Part shown: piece by piece, positions 47,051 through 58,244 of the stretch
Layout of the letters: the number at the start of each line of letters is the position of its first letter
How positions within the stretch are numbered: the first letter of the stretch is position 1
NCBI RefSeq assembly: GCF_000002235.5
Contig: NW_022145605.1
Location: 37,767,141 to 37,831,140, forward strand
Reading direction: 5' to 3'
From: Strongylocentrotus purpuratus
Taxonomy: Eukaryota; Echinodermata; Echinoidea; Camarodonta; Strongylocentrotidae
Length of the DNA: 64,000 nt
Position numbers and translations under genes: made by a program
Notes under the pieces: model-generated
Told to the model about the DNA's origin: nothing
What the model saw: the letters and a program-made list of their open reading frames with translations, nothing else
Database searches by the model: none

Positions 47051-47438
47051 GAAAGTTTTAAGAAATATTCATTTTTCATTGAAATATGAAAAGAGAAGTT
47101 TTAACCTAGTTTGGTTTATACACTGTATGAACTACAGGCTGTTGATGGCAGTTGGCAGGAGATTTGCAATTGCTGGGAGATTGAATATTTATTCCCCATA
47201 TTGGTGATTTCGATTACCATGAACGTTCTCATGTTTTATTGTTTGGAAGTGAAACTGGATGCCTTGGACTTGCAGTAAATCTATGTAAATCATTCACTCC
47301 TTTTGCTACCCCCCTCCCTCATTTGATTGTTTATTCTATTATGATTTTTTTCTTCTCCCCCACCCCCCCCCCATTTCTATCTATCTTTCTCACTCCCTTA
47401 TATCTATTTCTTTCTTGCTCTCTCTCTTCTTTTATCAG

Positions 47439-47528
47439 TTGGAGTTAGAGCAGCTGAGATCCAAAGTGGCCAAGATGGAAACCGAAAGGAATACACTCAA
47501 ACAGAATGTGGACAAACTAGATTCAAGG
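47439..47528 (+). CDS. MYO18A: Myosin XVIII exon 12 (coiled coil start)
   Basis: Thirty codons, phase 0, between ttttatcag and AGG/gtaagt. It reads LEQLRSKVAKMETERNTLKQ and NVDKLDSR, matching [20 protein letters not shown] and NSDRLESR. Heptads start here. Confidence 0.95.
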
Positions 47529-48323
47529 GTAAGTTCGCAAAATCGCAATGAAAGATTTACTTTGCTGTCTTTGAATCTATGTTAAGGGCCAGACATAAAT
47601 TAGCTCTGTGAGTAATGCCCTTTTTGCCCTCTCAGCAGACAATATGTAATCCCACTATTCCAAGGCTTGACATCACAATGTAGCTGCCTACCATTACGTT
47701 TTTCCAGGAATTATTCTGTTTTTTCCTCAAAATTACGGTAGTACGTTTTTTTTTCATAAAATATTTTGTTTGGTTGCACAAGTTCGGCAGCTCTGCAATA
47801 ATACCCCAAGTCACACGAGCAAGACCGACACCAGACCAACATCATGGTTAACAAATATAGATTTCTTTCATAAAAAGCTTTTTTTTAACACGAGAAAGAT
47901 AAAGAATTCCAAACAATGCTTCTAAATTGGCTGATTTCATTTGTAGAGAGCCAGGCAGGCACTAAACTTCAATACTTTAAACAGAGCAAATTCCTTTCTG
48001 GTCTGATGCTGAATAGATGATTAGGTTTTCATAACTTGAAGTACCTTTCCATTATCAACAACTCATTGTATTGGAATGTTATAACCATGCACTTGATAAA
48101 GGAAAACATAGCCATCAATGTGTTTGTGCCATTATGTGATATATACAAAGGTTTAATTTGCAAGAAGGTCACGTCATTGTTAAAATGAATCTGCATTTGC
48201 AAACATACTGATAATATCCTGTGTTATGCGAAAACAACAACTCTTGAACATGCAATAACGCAACAATATTTGTCCCCTGAAATATCTGCTTATACAGCAT
48301 TATGTGTTCTATATGTAAATCAG

Positions 48324-48443
48324 GTAACAGAGATGTCAGCTGACTTATCTGAGGAGCATACAGCAGCTACCCACGCCTCTGAGCTGCTGGAGGGCGAGAC
48401 AGCGGAGAGGTTGAGATTAGAAAAGGAACTTAAAGAAATCCGA
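48324..48443 (+). CDS. MYO18A: Myosin XVIII exon 13 (tail)
   Basis: Forty codons, phase 0, between taaatcag and CGA/gtaaga. VTEMSADLSEEHTAATHASE and LLEGETAERLRLEKELKEIR match MYO18A [20 protein letters not shown] and [20 protein letters not shown]. Confidence 0.95.
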
Positions 48444-48829
48444 GTAAGATGTAAACTGATTTATGTGATGCAGTCTACTAGGGGGGGGGGGGGGGGGGGA
48501 GGCGGATTTATCTATTCTGTTATGCATTTGTGGGTGTGGGTGTGGGTGTGGGTGTGATCTATTTTATGCTTTCACAACCAATGAAGAGAATGATGTAAAC
48601 ATGATTGAAGTGTGCAATTTGTTTAAGAAAAAGAACTGAGGATGCAACCGAAGTGAAGTGAACAATTTTACTGTGACTGAGAGAGAAAGAGAGAGAAAGA
48701 GAAGGAGGGAGAAGGATTATGGAGATAAAGCGAATGAGGGCGGGCAGAGATATGAAAGAGATACATGTATATGCATTAAATATCTATAAGTACCAGCTAT
48801 TTTTATAAAGAAAAATTGTGAACTATGGA

Positions 48830-48915
48830 CAAGGGACAGAGAGAAGGGGAGAGGGAAGGGGAGAGGGAAGGGGAGAGGGAAGGGGAGAGGGAGGGGGGGG
48901 GGGGGGGAGGGGGGA
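48830..48915. repeat. GGGAAGGGGAGA minisatellite and G run
   Basis: Tandem 12-bp units end in a G run of about 17. The G-rich strand is the + strand. Confidence 0.95.
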
Positions 48916-49489
48916 AAAAGCATATATTTGAGAGGAATAGACAGATATGTAAGTAGCGCTTTTTTGTCAATGGATATTAAGATGGAGGAGGAGGAGGAGT
49001 GGGATGAGAGCTGAAGTAACAGAAAGGGATGACTATTTATCGTCACATTTTCTTTGTAATAGAAATCTTTGAAGATATACTTGAGTTCTGGTAATGATAG
49101 GAAACGAGTTCTCACAGAATCCAACAGAACTTACACAGAATGTTCAAGATTACAAATAAATGACATGCGCCAAACGATTTTGGTAGTAAATGTATAGGGG
49201 CTGAGTAATAAGCATAGAAAAATAAGGAAATCAAGGTAGGTCTGACACCATGTGCTTAACACAGGTCACTGTGTGCAAATGAGAGTTGTGGTTTTTATTA
49301 AAGGTAAAGACCAGTATTGGAAACGCCCCAATTTCAAAAAATGAAATGGAAGCTCTTATTACCAATCATGTGAAAGAATATGTTTTTAATATTACATGAT
49401 GATAAAAATCTTGACGGGAAACCGCCTACTAATTGATATATTTGGTAAATTAGTGTATCTCTCGCCTGTTGAGAGATATGAAATGCACG

Positions 49490-49712
49490 TGTCGTGCATG
49501 TGTGTGTAGTCCCATATACATATTTCTGTGTACAGTGCTTCTAACTTTATGAAGACTTGGCCAAATTTCTTATCATTTTGATGATTCCAGAACCTTGCAG
49601 TACATCTATGCTAGATGATCAACCTTTTCTGATCGATTTCACAACGTGTCTTTCACAATGCAATCACATGACCATAACTGGTCTTCAGCTTTAAAGATGA
49701 TTTCCAGCAAGT
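49490..49712 (-). repeat. Reverse copy of the interior of the 29.3-30.1 kb element
   Basis: Shares, reverse-complemented, 'agcactgtacaca', 'gattccagaaccttgca' and 'gcaatcacatgaccata'-type blocks with 29520-29775. Confidence 0.7.
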
Positions 49713-49914
49713 TTTTGTGAGGTTGTTTTTATTTTACTGGTTCCAACACCCAATCTACTGCAGGATAGTTCACTCGACGTACGATGCCCATACTAGAGCT
49801 CAAGATAAGCTTTAAGCAACCTGCTAGATATAATCCTTGAACTTGAATACATGATTATCCGATATAATGTAGCGTGAGATATTTGATCATTTTGTTTCTT
49901 TTCTTTTGCTGTAG

Positions 49915-50029
49915 TCTAACTACAATACTCTTCAGAGGAAGTCAGAGAAGATGGAGATGGAACTAATGGAACATCGTATGGTCAGATCATCTATCATTGA
50001 AGCAGACATGAGCAGTGATGATGAAGCTG
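49915..50029 (+). CDS. MYO18A: Myosin XVIII exon 14 (tail)
   Basis: Follows ttttgctgtag and ends GCTG/gtatgt with one base left over; 38 codons. SEKMEMELMEHRMVRSSIIE and ADMSSDDEAG match [20 protein letters not shown] and an acidic DDDDAG, a break in the coiled coil that the family keeps. Confidence 0.95.
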
Positions 50030-50061
50030 GTATGTATCTTAGTATCTTTCCTTGTCTCGTC

Positions 50062-50118
50062 CCTCCCCCTTCTCTCTCTCTCCATCTGTCTCTCTCTCTC
50101 TCACCATTTGTTCTCTCC

Positions 50119-50183
<65 letters not shown>
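50062..50183. repeat. (CT)n array
   Basis: CT-rich from about 30 bp after the exon 14 donor, including about 68 bp of pure CT. Confidence 0.97.
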
Positions 50184-50184
<1 letters not shown>

Positions 50185-50283
50185 GTTACCCTCTCACTCT
50201 CTCTTCCTTTCTCTCTGTTTATCTCCACCATCTGTCTATTTGCATTATCTTTATGTCTCTACATATTCTTTTTCTTGTTTGTC

Positions 50284-50594
50284 GTCTCCTTCTTCTTCTT
50301 CTTCTTCTTCTTCTTCTTCTTCTTCTTCTTCTTCTTCTTCTTCTTCTTCTTCTTCTTCTTCTTCTTCTTCTTCTTCTTCTCCTTCTTCTTCTCCTCCTTC
50401 TTCTCCTTCCTCCTTCTTCTTCTTCTCCTTCTCCTTCTTCTTCTCCTCCTTCTTCTCCTTCCTCCTTCTTCTTCTTCTCCTTCTTCTCTTTCTCCTTCTT
50501 CTCTTTCTCCTTCTTTTCCTCCTCCTCCTTCTTCTTCTTCTTCTTCTTCTTCTTCTTCTTCTTCTCCTTCTCCTTCTTCTTCTTCTTCTTCTTC

Positions 50595-50629
<35 letters not shown>

Positions 50630-50865
50630 CTTCTCCTCCTCCTCCTCCTTCTTCTTCTCCTCCTTCTTCTCCTCCTTCCTCCTTCTTCTTCTCCTTCTTC
50701 TCTTTCTCCTTCTTCTCTTTCTCCTTCTTTTCCTCCTCCTCCTCCTTCTTCTTCTTCTTCTTCTTCTTCTTCTTCTTCTTCTTCTTCTTCTTCTTCTTCT
50801 TCTTCTTCTTTTCTTTTCTTCTTCTTCTTCTTCTTCTTTTCTTTTTCTTCTTCTTCTTCTTTAAA
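50284..50865. repeat. Very long CTT/CCT (GAA on minus) triplet array, about 580 bp
   Basis: Pure pyrimidine on the + strand with CTT as the main unit and CTC/CCT interruptions. Two end blocks of long pure CTT flank an interrupted, partly duplicated middle ('cttctctttctccttcttct' recurs). Frames of 200-326 codons through it are repeat artefacts. Confidence 0.98.
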
Positions 50866-52229
50866 TTTTTTATTTTGTTATACATGTATGTTCCATTCAA
50901 TACACAAATCTTGTGTATTTCAATATGGTAGCTGATATGATGCTCTAAGTAACAGTTTTATTTTAATTTCATAATTATCTGCCAATACAAACCAGAAGTA
51001 TTATGTTCATGAGGAAGGAAATTATAGCATGATGATATGAGTAGTGGAGGGGAAAATATACATGTATATGATAAGAGTAGGGATGATAATATGATTATGT
51101 ACAGGAAATGTGCAGTAACGCCTGGCTGGAATGCTCCCCAGGGAGTGGAGATTGTTCACACAGTGTGTACGGTCAAGCACTGATGTAATATTATATCTGT
51201 AAAGCGTTTAGAGACATTGTATCGAGCGCTATATTAAAGCAGAATATTATTATTGATGTATATACACTGTATCGTGTTATAGAATATACTGTACATGTAT
51301 AAGCAAGTGAAGATGCACGGTGTACATAAAGGTAAAGGAATGATTTTGGAATCAAGTTTAATTAGAAGCAATGAAGGAGCACATGCAGCATGATAAAGAA
51401 GTATACATGGGTTGGAGAAGAAACATGTCTTATCCATCATCTTTGGGTGATAGTAATGGATTTTTCATCTTGGGCCAGCGGAGGAAAGATGCAAGATTAC
51501 CCCGGCAGACTTTCCTTGGAAAAATAATGATGCAAAATAAGATGCAAAATTCATTATGCGGGTTGGTGGAGATGGGTGTTACAGGTGTTTGCGTCCTGCA
51601 GTAAAGATTAGAGTCATGATCTGATGTCTATTGTAGGAGAGCTAGGGTGCGAAACATTGCAGCTCATACTTCATGAAGCATCAAATGTCATGTTGGATTA
51701 TGGAAATGATCTGCGTGTAAATGTTGAGTTTCTTCATGTAATGCCTCATCATTTGTTGGTGAAGTTGGGTGATTGCTTTAATTTACAATTTTTGGTGGAA
51801 AATTGATGAAGAATGGAACACTACGGAGGTCAGACGTACTGTCGGTATCGAGCAAACTGTAAGCACACAGTGTTTATTTTCATCCAAAAGTGATATTTTC
51901 ACAGTGAAGGATATCGCTGTAATGTTTCATCTTTTAAATACAAGAGAATAACAGTGTCTGAATAATTTTGTGTGGATATGTTTATAAATAGATAAATATG
52001 ATAGCGTATGTACATTGTACATGTATGTGTAGACCTATAAGTCAGCCATTTTCTAATTTTCAATTTGGGTGATTGTCTAAATTCACATGTATCTTTGTCA
52101 GGTAGTTACTTAAAAATGCATGGTATTTGAGGAACTAATTCCTCCTGAAAGGAACTCTCAACAAAAATCAACATCTTGTATCCTTCTTTTCTAAAAACAA
52201 AACGCTGAACAAAGAACTGTTTTATCAGA

Positions 52230-52360
52230 TTCCCATTTAGCACCTGCGCGGAGAGGAGCAAAGTTGATAACATTTCTTGTTACCTTTGTAGTGACTTGAA
52301 CCCTTGTCCTCTGCACCTCCAGCCAAGTGATCAAACCACACGACTATGACCGCTTGTGAA
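52230..52360 (-). repeat. Possible tRNA-like SINE head
   Basis: On the minus strand gggttcaagtcac fits a B box, and 'gtggtttgatcacttgg' lies where an A box would be. Weak. Confidence 0.35.
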
Positions 52361-52381
52361 GGGTTCTCAAGACAAATCAGC

Positions 52382-52676
52382 CCTGTCTTCATATGCTCGA
52401 GTTTGCCAGATACCGGTAACCTGTTATTTTCAGACTCAGGATATTATCCCGAAGCTCGAAATTGTGCCTTCACCAGACCGATACGCTCATCACAAACTAG
52501 CTCGGACTAGCAGAATATTTTGGAAACAGGACAAAAATTTCTCAGGATATTTTCTCGACCAAAAATCTCCCTAATTGCAACTGCGAGCTGATGAAAACAC
52601 AAATTAACTGGTTAATTTGCAATCAGGATTGTTGAAATAGCGGGTTATTTGGCAAACTCGAGCTGATGAAAACAGG
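52382..52676. mobile_element. Inverted-repeat MITE, copy 2
   Basis: The ends cctgtcttcatatgctcgag and ctcgagctgatgaaaacagg are inverted repeats continuing into tttgcc/ggcaaa. Same family as 37144-37517 (shared 'aattgcaactgcgagctgat' versus 'aattacaactgcgggctgat'). Confidence 0.8.
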
Positions 52677-52796
52677 CCTGTTGTGGAGGTCTGTTAAGCA
52701 CTCAATCAACTTTGTTGTGACTCAAATGACTTAGCTACTTGCTCATTATCAATGTTTTATTCATGATTACTGTTTATTTATTTTCTCTTGTTGTAG

Positions 52797-52924
52797 ACTC
52801 AATGTTTAGACTGAAATACATGCAGCTGAGGAAAGAGATGGAGCTGGGCAAGAAACGGCTTCAGCAGGAACACGAAGAAGAGAAGGAGAAACTCCTCTCC
52901 AACAGAAAATCAGTCGAAAAGAAG
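52797..52924 (+). CDS. MYO18A: Myosin XVIII exon 15 (tail)
   Basis: The acceptor is cttgttgtag and the donor AAGAAG/gtaaat. Two bases complete an Asp codon, then 42 codons. MFRLKYMQLRKEMELGKKRL and QQEHEEEKEKLLSNRKSVEK match MYO18A [20 protein letters not shown] and [20 protein letters not shown]. Confidence 0.95.
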
Positions 52925-53244
52925 GTAAATACACCCATCAAGTACTGAGCCTGAGAATGCTTAAATTAAGTCCTAGTATAACCACTTTTAAAATGCAGAA
53001 TGCTATCTATGAAGTAATATAGATGGATGTGTAGATGACATGCCAGTGCGGCATACCAAGCTGCAGATTTATCATTTCAGTATCCAACCATATAACTAGA
53101 TTGCATGGAAAGTTCATGAGTTTGTGAACAGAATTTATATCAAATATAGTTTGTCTTGCTTGTATTTTAGTTCATTTTTCATCCTATTGAAAGTAAAAAT
53201 TAACATTTCATATTGTTTTATTATCCCCTTCCCATCCTCTCCCT

Positions 53245-53245
53245 A

Positions 53246-53285
<40 letters not shown>

Positions 53286-53300
53286 TCCCTCCCCCTGTCT
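53245..53300. repeat. (CT)n array in a polypyrimidine region
   Basis: The CT repeat leads directly into the pyrimidine tract of the exon 16 acceptor. Confidence 0.95.
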
Positions 53301-53341
53301 TCTTTCCTCTTTCGTCTCTATATCTTCCTTTATCTCTTTAG

Positions 53342-53496
53342 TTCGTAGAGGCATCGGAGGAGGCTGAGGAGTTCAAGCGCCAGCTGAATAACTTCAAGAG
53401 ACGATCTCAGAAGATGGCCGAAGAATCTCAGGACATGAAACTACACCTTGAATCACAACAGACCAGGAACTCAGACCTGGAGAAGAAGCAGAGAAA
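53342..53496 (+). CDS. MYO18A: Myosin XVIII exon 16 (tail)
   Basis: Phase-0 start after tctctttag; ends AGAAA/gtaagc with two bases left. It contains LNNFKRRSQKMAEESQDMKL and HLESQQTRNSDLEKKQRK, matching [20 protein letters not shown] and HLEGQQVRNHELEKKQRR. Confidence 0.96.
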
Positions 53497-53502
53497 GTAA
53501 GC

Positions 53503-53840
53503 ATTGATTTGATTTGATTTATTTATTTCTGTTTGATTTTCTTTTTCTTTTGCAGTTTTACAAATATACAACAAACAAATAATTGCAAATTTACACATCA
53601 CAAAAGAGTATACCGGGTATGTAGAATAAAGTAAGGCTGGCTGTAACTAATCGAAAACATCAAACAGGAGGGTTGAAAAAGTAAGCAAAGCTTGATAGCA
53701 TGACTACTCTTAATGGATACATTCTCCTACCGGTATACAGATACAGATTTTCATATTGTGCTGAATAATCTCGAGTTTATGTTTTCATGAAAAATCCAGA
53801 TCTAAAAAAAGAAACAGAAAAATTCACATATAAATAATAT
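53503..53840 (-). repeat. Possible minus-strand LINE/SINE 3' fragment
   Basis: Starts with 'tttgatttgatttatttatt', the reverse of the A/T-rich tails with short direct repeats common at non-LTR 3' ends. Inward extent uncertain. Confidence 0.35.
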
Positions 53841-54036
53841 CCTTTCTTTAAATATCTCTAGCTTTGAAGCATTAACATTTTTTTTGTTTTTTGTATGGGG
53901 GGGGGGGCCTTGAGCATTTGATTGGAAGTGGAATCTGCCACCTTAAACCTTTTAGTATCCTTTTTATTCATTTGTATTCACTTTATTCATTTTTATCCTT
54001 TTCTTCAATGTTTTCATTTCAATCTTCTCCTTATAG

Positions 54037-54160
54037 GTTTGATGCCGAACTAGCAAAGGTCCATCAAGATCTCCAGCAGGAGAAGACGACCAAGGATCGG
54101 CTCCAAAGGGAGAAGGGCAAGCTAGAAGGAGAGAATTTCATCATTTCACAACAGCTCGAG
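54037..54160 (+). CDS. MYO18A: Myosin XVIII exon 17 (tail)
   Basis: One base completes a Lys codon after ctccttatag, then 41 codons to GAG/gtcagt. FDAELAKVHQDLQQEKTTKD and LQREKGKLEGENFIISQQLE match [20 protein letters not shown] and [20 protein letters not shown]. Confidence 0.96.
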
Positions 54161-54192
54161 GTCAGTCAAGCTAAAAGTCATCTGCATTTCTC

Positions 54193-54440
54193 CGAAATTG
54201 AATTGGATTGAATTTATACACCACTTTTATAAAAACATACAAAGGATAAAAATACAATAAAATATTTCTTGCGAACATAGATAAGCCAATAAAATGGAAA
54301 ATACACTAAAGGAAATTACGAAGTGGTTGGATCATCAAAAAAGTTACAGAAAAATATAGGTAGATGATCCTGAAAATTTACACAAAAAAATGAATTGCTT
54401 TTTAAAAGAAACAGAGAAATTCAGAATATTATAGGTTTTT
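54193..54440 (-). repeat. Minus-strand non-LTR 3' fragment
   Basis: Begins 'aattgaattggattgaattt', the reverse of an ATTCAA-type terminal repeat, followed by 'atacaccacttttataaaaa'. A similar start occurs at 57221. Confidence 0.45.
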
Positions 54441-55524
54441 AAGTAGTCGATGGGTTGTTTGGGGATGACAATATTTATATCTCACCCCTTATTTAGTTGG
54501 AAACTTTTTTTTTATTTTGGTGCATTTAATGTTTTCCTCCGACACTAGCCCAAGTTATCTAAAGCTTTGTATTTAAGTGGTCAAAAATTACTCTAAGTGT
54601 ATTGTACATTTCATTCCATTTGTGCATAAATTTGCAAGTAATGTGAATAATATTTAATTTTCATCAACCTAAATCCTAATTTAACATAGGAAATATAGTC
54701 ATGTAATATTCCATTGTTGATTTTCTTGATACATTTTCAAGAATTATTCCCTTATTCTATTAATTACTAACAATATTAGACTTTTTCTTTCAAAAGAATA
54801 ATTCAGTTTGTATGTTTTTTTGTTTTTTTTATATGCCAAAAGGTTCAATACTATCATCATATAAGAAACCTCTGTAATGACGAGGAATGGAAGATTGACA
54901 ATCACCTTGTTTCTGGCAAATTATTTCATATTATGGTCTCAGACCATCGTTAGACATACTGTATGAAAGACCTTGCCCTAAGCCCAGTCAGGCATGATAC
55001 CTGTCGTGTGCAGTAGCCCATAGCAAGCAATGACCTAGTATCAAACCAAATTACTCTTGCTGTCACTCACAATTGTGCTAGATTAAGAAGCCATAAATCC
55101 TATGAATAGCCCACATGGGGCAAGAAGGACAGCTTATTTGTTTTCATCACTGTACATCCTATTAATATCCCATGAGGCAACAAAGGGAATAAGTTCAGAC
55201 TGTTTGTTTATATATGAGAGATAGTAAGAACACCTGTTGTTTCCATCCAAAATGAAAGAATTTATATTATTATTATTATTTTTTTTTTGTGCAAAAACAA
55301 AGAAAATCATTGAATCCATAACAAGAGTACATTTGGAAAAGAGTCACATGGATGCTGGGAAAAGAAAAAGATTAACTAAACAACTGTAACCCGAAGGTCT
55401 TCTTTTCCAATCCATGTGACTTAACAGAAATGGTAATAATATAAAAAGACTGTAAACTTAAAAAGGGGTAGTTGTTAGCTTAGTTTTAGAGGTTATACAA
55501 TTTCAATTGCATTCTTTATTGCAG

Positions 55525-55725
55525 GATATGAAGTCGGAGGTGAAAGTGACGGAGGTCAAGATAGACACGCTGAAGAGTGAAATGGAAGATCTCTCCTCCC
55601 ACGGTAGCACAGAGGTGAAGGAGGTGGCTGGCCTCAAGAGAGCCAAGAGAGATCTAGAGACTAAGCTCCAGGACCAGGAGGAGGAGCTAGATGATCAAGC
55701 GGGACAGATCCAACAACTAGAACAG
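55525..55725 (+). CDS. MYO18A: Myosin XVIII exon 18 (tail)
   Basis: Sixty-seven codons, phase 0, between ttattgcag and CAG/gtgagg. VAGLKRAKRDLETKLQDQEE and ELDDQAGQIQQLEQ match [20 protein letters not shown] and ELDEQAGTIQMLEQ. Its 3' half is tandemly copied downstream. Confidence 0.96.
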
Positions 55726-55796
55726 GTGAGGAACCTTGTACTTGTAATGCTATTGTCATGTTCGGGGTTGTGTTAGTAACAAATGAAAAATCACTC

Positions 55797-55904
55797 AAGG
55801 AGGTGGCTGGTTTAAAGAGAGCCAAGAGAGACCTGGAGACAAAGCTCCAGGACTAAGATGAGGAGCTGGATTATAAGGTAGGACAGATCCAACAACTAGA
55901 ACAG
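55797..55904 (+). pseudogene. Decayed tandem copy 1 of the exon 18 tail
   Basis: From aaggaggtggctggtttaaa to caacaactagaacag it repeats the 3' half of exon 18, with a stop in the middle (gaCTAAga). The following intron (tacttgtaatgctattttca) is copied too, so the unit is about 178 bp. It keeps AG/GTGGGG at the donor position. Confidence 0.9.
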
Positions 55905-55972
55905 GTGGGGAACCTTTACTTGTAATGCTATTTTCATGTTTGGGAGTTTGTTAGTGTAATGAAAGATCACTC

Positions 55973-56075
55973 AAGGAGGTTGCTGGTTTAAAGAGAGCCA
56001 AGAGAAACCTTGAGACAAAGCTCAGACAAAGCTCAGACAAAGCTCCAGGACCAAGAGAAGGAGGTACATGTAGGA
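55973..56075 (+). pseudogene. Decayed tandem copy 2 of the exon 18 tail
   Basis: Begins aaggaggttgctggtttaaa; a 10-base unit (agctcagaca) is repeated within it, and it ends in ccaagagaaggaggt. Confidence 0.85.
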
Positions 56076-56153
56076 CACTGTATTAAAGTTTACCCACATA
56101 TAAATGGGATGTCGGCGATCTTGTACTTGTGGCGGTTTCATGAAACGATGTCA

Positions 56154-56225
56154 TGCAGATTAAGCTCCAAGATCAAGAGGAGGAGATGGGTGAACAAACC
56201 AGACAGATCTATTAAGTAGAACAGT
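56154..56225 (+). pseudogene. Fragment of a further exon 18 copy
   Basis: 'attaagctccaagatcaaga' and 'gacagatctattaagtagaa' match the last third of exon 18 with stops. Confidence 0.75.
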
Positions 56226-58193
56226 ACTGGGAAGATCCTCGTAGTTACGTACATGTATGTGGAATCCACCTGCCAGAAATCATGCAGTAATTGCAGATAT
56301 GTCAGGAAAATTTCAGTCAAGCTCTCTTGTCTTCTATTTAATGTACTTTTTAATTTTGTAAACTGTGTTGCCTGTACTTCATTTTTCTTTTAGTTTACAA
56401 ATAACGGATAATATACAGCACTTGTTCATGTACAGTGTGCATGTACATCTGTATGGTTTATACATACAGAACTCTTTTTTTTTTTTTACTACTTGTTAAG
56501 GCCTTGATCATCATTTTGTTTTGAAAAGTCTTAGGATGTCTCAAGCACTTTGTTTTGATTAGCGTTTCACTTCTCTTGCTCTTTGAGGAAGTGAGACTGG
56601 TGCAGTAATTAAACTGTCTATTTGACATGTTTTAATTTATTTGTTATGAGTGTATTCAATCATTTATTCAGTGAGTGGGCATTTGTAAAGCTTATTCAAG
56701 TGTGCATTTATTCACATGTCTGCACAAGTGCATGCAAGTAAACATGTTTATGAGTTTAAATCAAGAATTTAAGAAAAAATAGAGTATTGTTTGTATTGTT
56801 CACTTCAATGAATGCTGTAGGGCATTTCGAGGATAGGAGGGTCGAGCTGAAAAATTAGCTAAAATGAAAGCATTTTAAGTCTTGATATTAATGGAGTTTG
56901 TTGATAAAATTGTCAGAGCGGGTCGTGCAAAATCCCAAATGGGTTTTATACATAAACCGCTACTTAATCATCAAACATTTCTCACATATCTTTACTGTCA
57001 AAAGTGACATTCACTGTGGGAATGTACAGACAATTACAGTGTGTATCCGGCTTGCTGTTTGTACCACTTATAAAAGCCAAGTTCACACGAGAGTCCATAA
57101 ACTTAAAGTTTAGCTGGTGGTGTTAAGCTTCCAGGGTATCTTGTAGACAAAGACCGAACAGAAGCATTTGGGGTTTTAGCATGAAGTTTAAACCCGAGTG
57201 ATCTGACAGCATGAGAACTATTGAATTGAATTGAATTTATTTCCACATTTGCATTAAAAATACAGAAACACAGTTATAAACAAAAGTAACAGTATAAAAA
57301 TAAACAAACATTCAAATACATGCAAATTAAGAAGATTAAAGGCAAATTTATAAGACTTGAAAAGCATACAATGTAAATGTGGCGGGATCAAAAAAGGTTT
57401 GTGTTAACTGTAAAACTTTTGTCCATGATCCCATACTGTTTGGAAGCATTTATACAAGTCTAAAGACAACATAATGAGCCACAGGGGGTCCTCAATTGAA
57501 GTTATGTGCTTTGCAAATCCATTTCACATTGAGATTTTGCCATGCTAATGTTACAACAGTCGCTGGCTTTGCTTGTAGTTTAAATATTGAACACTTGTTG
57601 TTTCGATCCCCTGTGAACTCACATTGTTGTCAGCTCATGTAGGTTGTTCTTTGAAACCTTGCGGTTTTGCCACCTTAAAGGTTTAAACTGTCATGGTCCC
57701 ATGCAAACATGGCTCCTTTGAACCAATGCTCAAGAGTCCATGACCTGGCCGCAGGGGGACTTGGATGGCTGACCTTCTTATTTCAATAAAAATATGAAAA
57801 TAAAAATCACTGATCTATGGAGCTGTAGTTCATATCAACAACCATGCCAACACAACAAGGCCATGAGGCCCAATCATCCACAACCTCATTATTCAAAAGT
57901 TATGAGCGCTGGAACATAAGAGAAATATGTATTTTGGGCTAGTGAATAGGTGACGTTTTTTCTCTCTTTGAAAAAGCCCCCCAAGCTAATTACATATCAG
58001 ATACTGTCCATATAAATATACATGTATATCCTCGTACATGTACACTGCAGTTAGTCTGTTGGAGTTGTCGCATGCTGTTTGGTTGTACAACGTATTTTGG
58101 ATGGTATATTTGGAGGATATCAAGAATTTTTCAGCATTTTGGAAGTTGAGTGGAAGTTGGATTGTATCTCTTTCTGTGGATATTTAGCATATA
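56226..58193. other. Intron; LINE-type fragment at 57221-57470
   Basis: 'attgaattgaattgaattta' at about 57221 marks another minus-strand non-LTR 3' end, inserted in a repeat-like block (57090-57560) that resembles 27600-27790. No gene is recognised. Confidence 0.45.
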
Positions 58194-58244
58194 ATGAAGG
58201 ATAAAAGCATGGGTCGAGATAATAACTACGAAGATCTGCGCAAA
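58194..58244 (+). CDS. Candidate alternative first coding exon (17 codons)
   Basis: The ATG at 58194 has an in-frame TAG nine bases upstream (58185-58187) and opens MKDKSMGRDNNYEDLRK, ending AAA/gtaaga, a good donor in phase 0. Exon 19 starts in phase 0, so a transcript starting here would join in frame (…NYEDLRK then [10 protein letters not shown]) and give a short tail-only product. The charged, hydrophilic peptide suits an N-terminus leading into a coiled coil. Only the start, donor and phase support it; chance is possible for so short an exon. Confidence 0.45.

Noticed and set aside
49951-50931. Open frames of 270-326 codons (Phe/Leu/Ser-rich) and a 213-codon Lys/Glu-rich minus frame
   Set aside because: They are translations of the CTT/CT arrays; any triplet repeat free of stops gives such frames.
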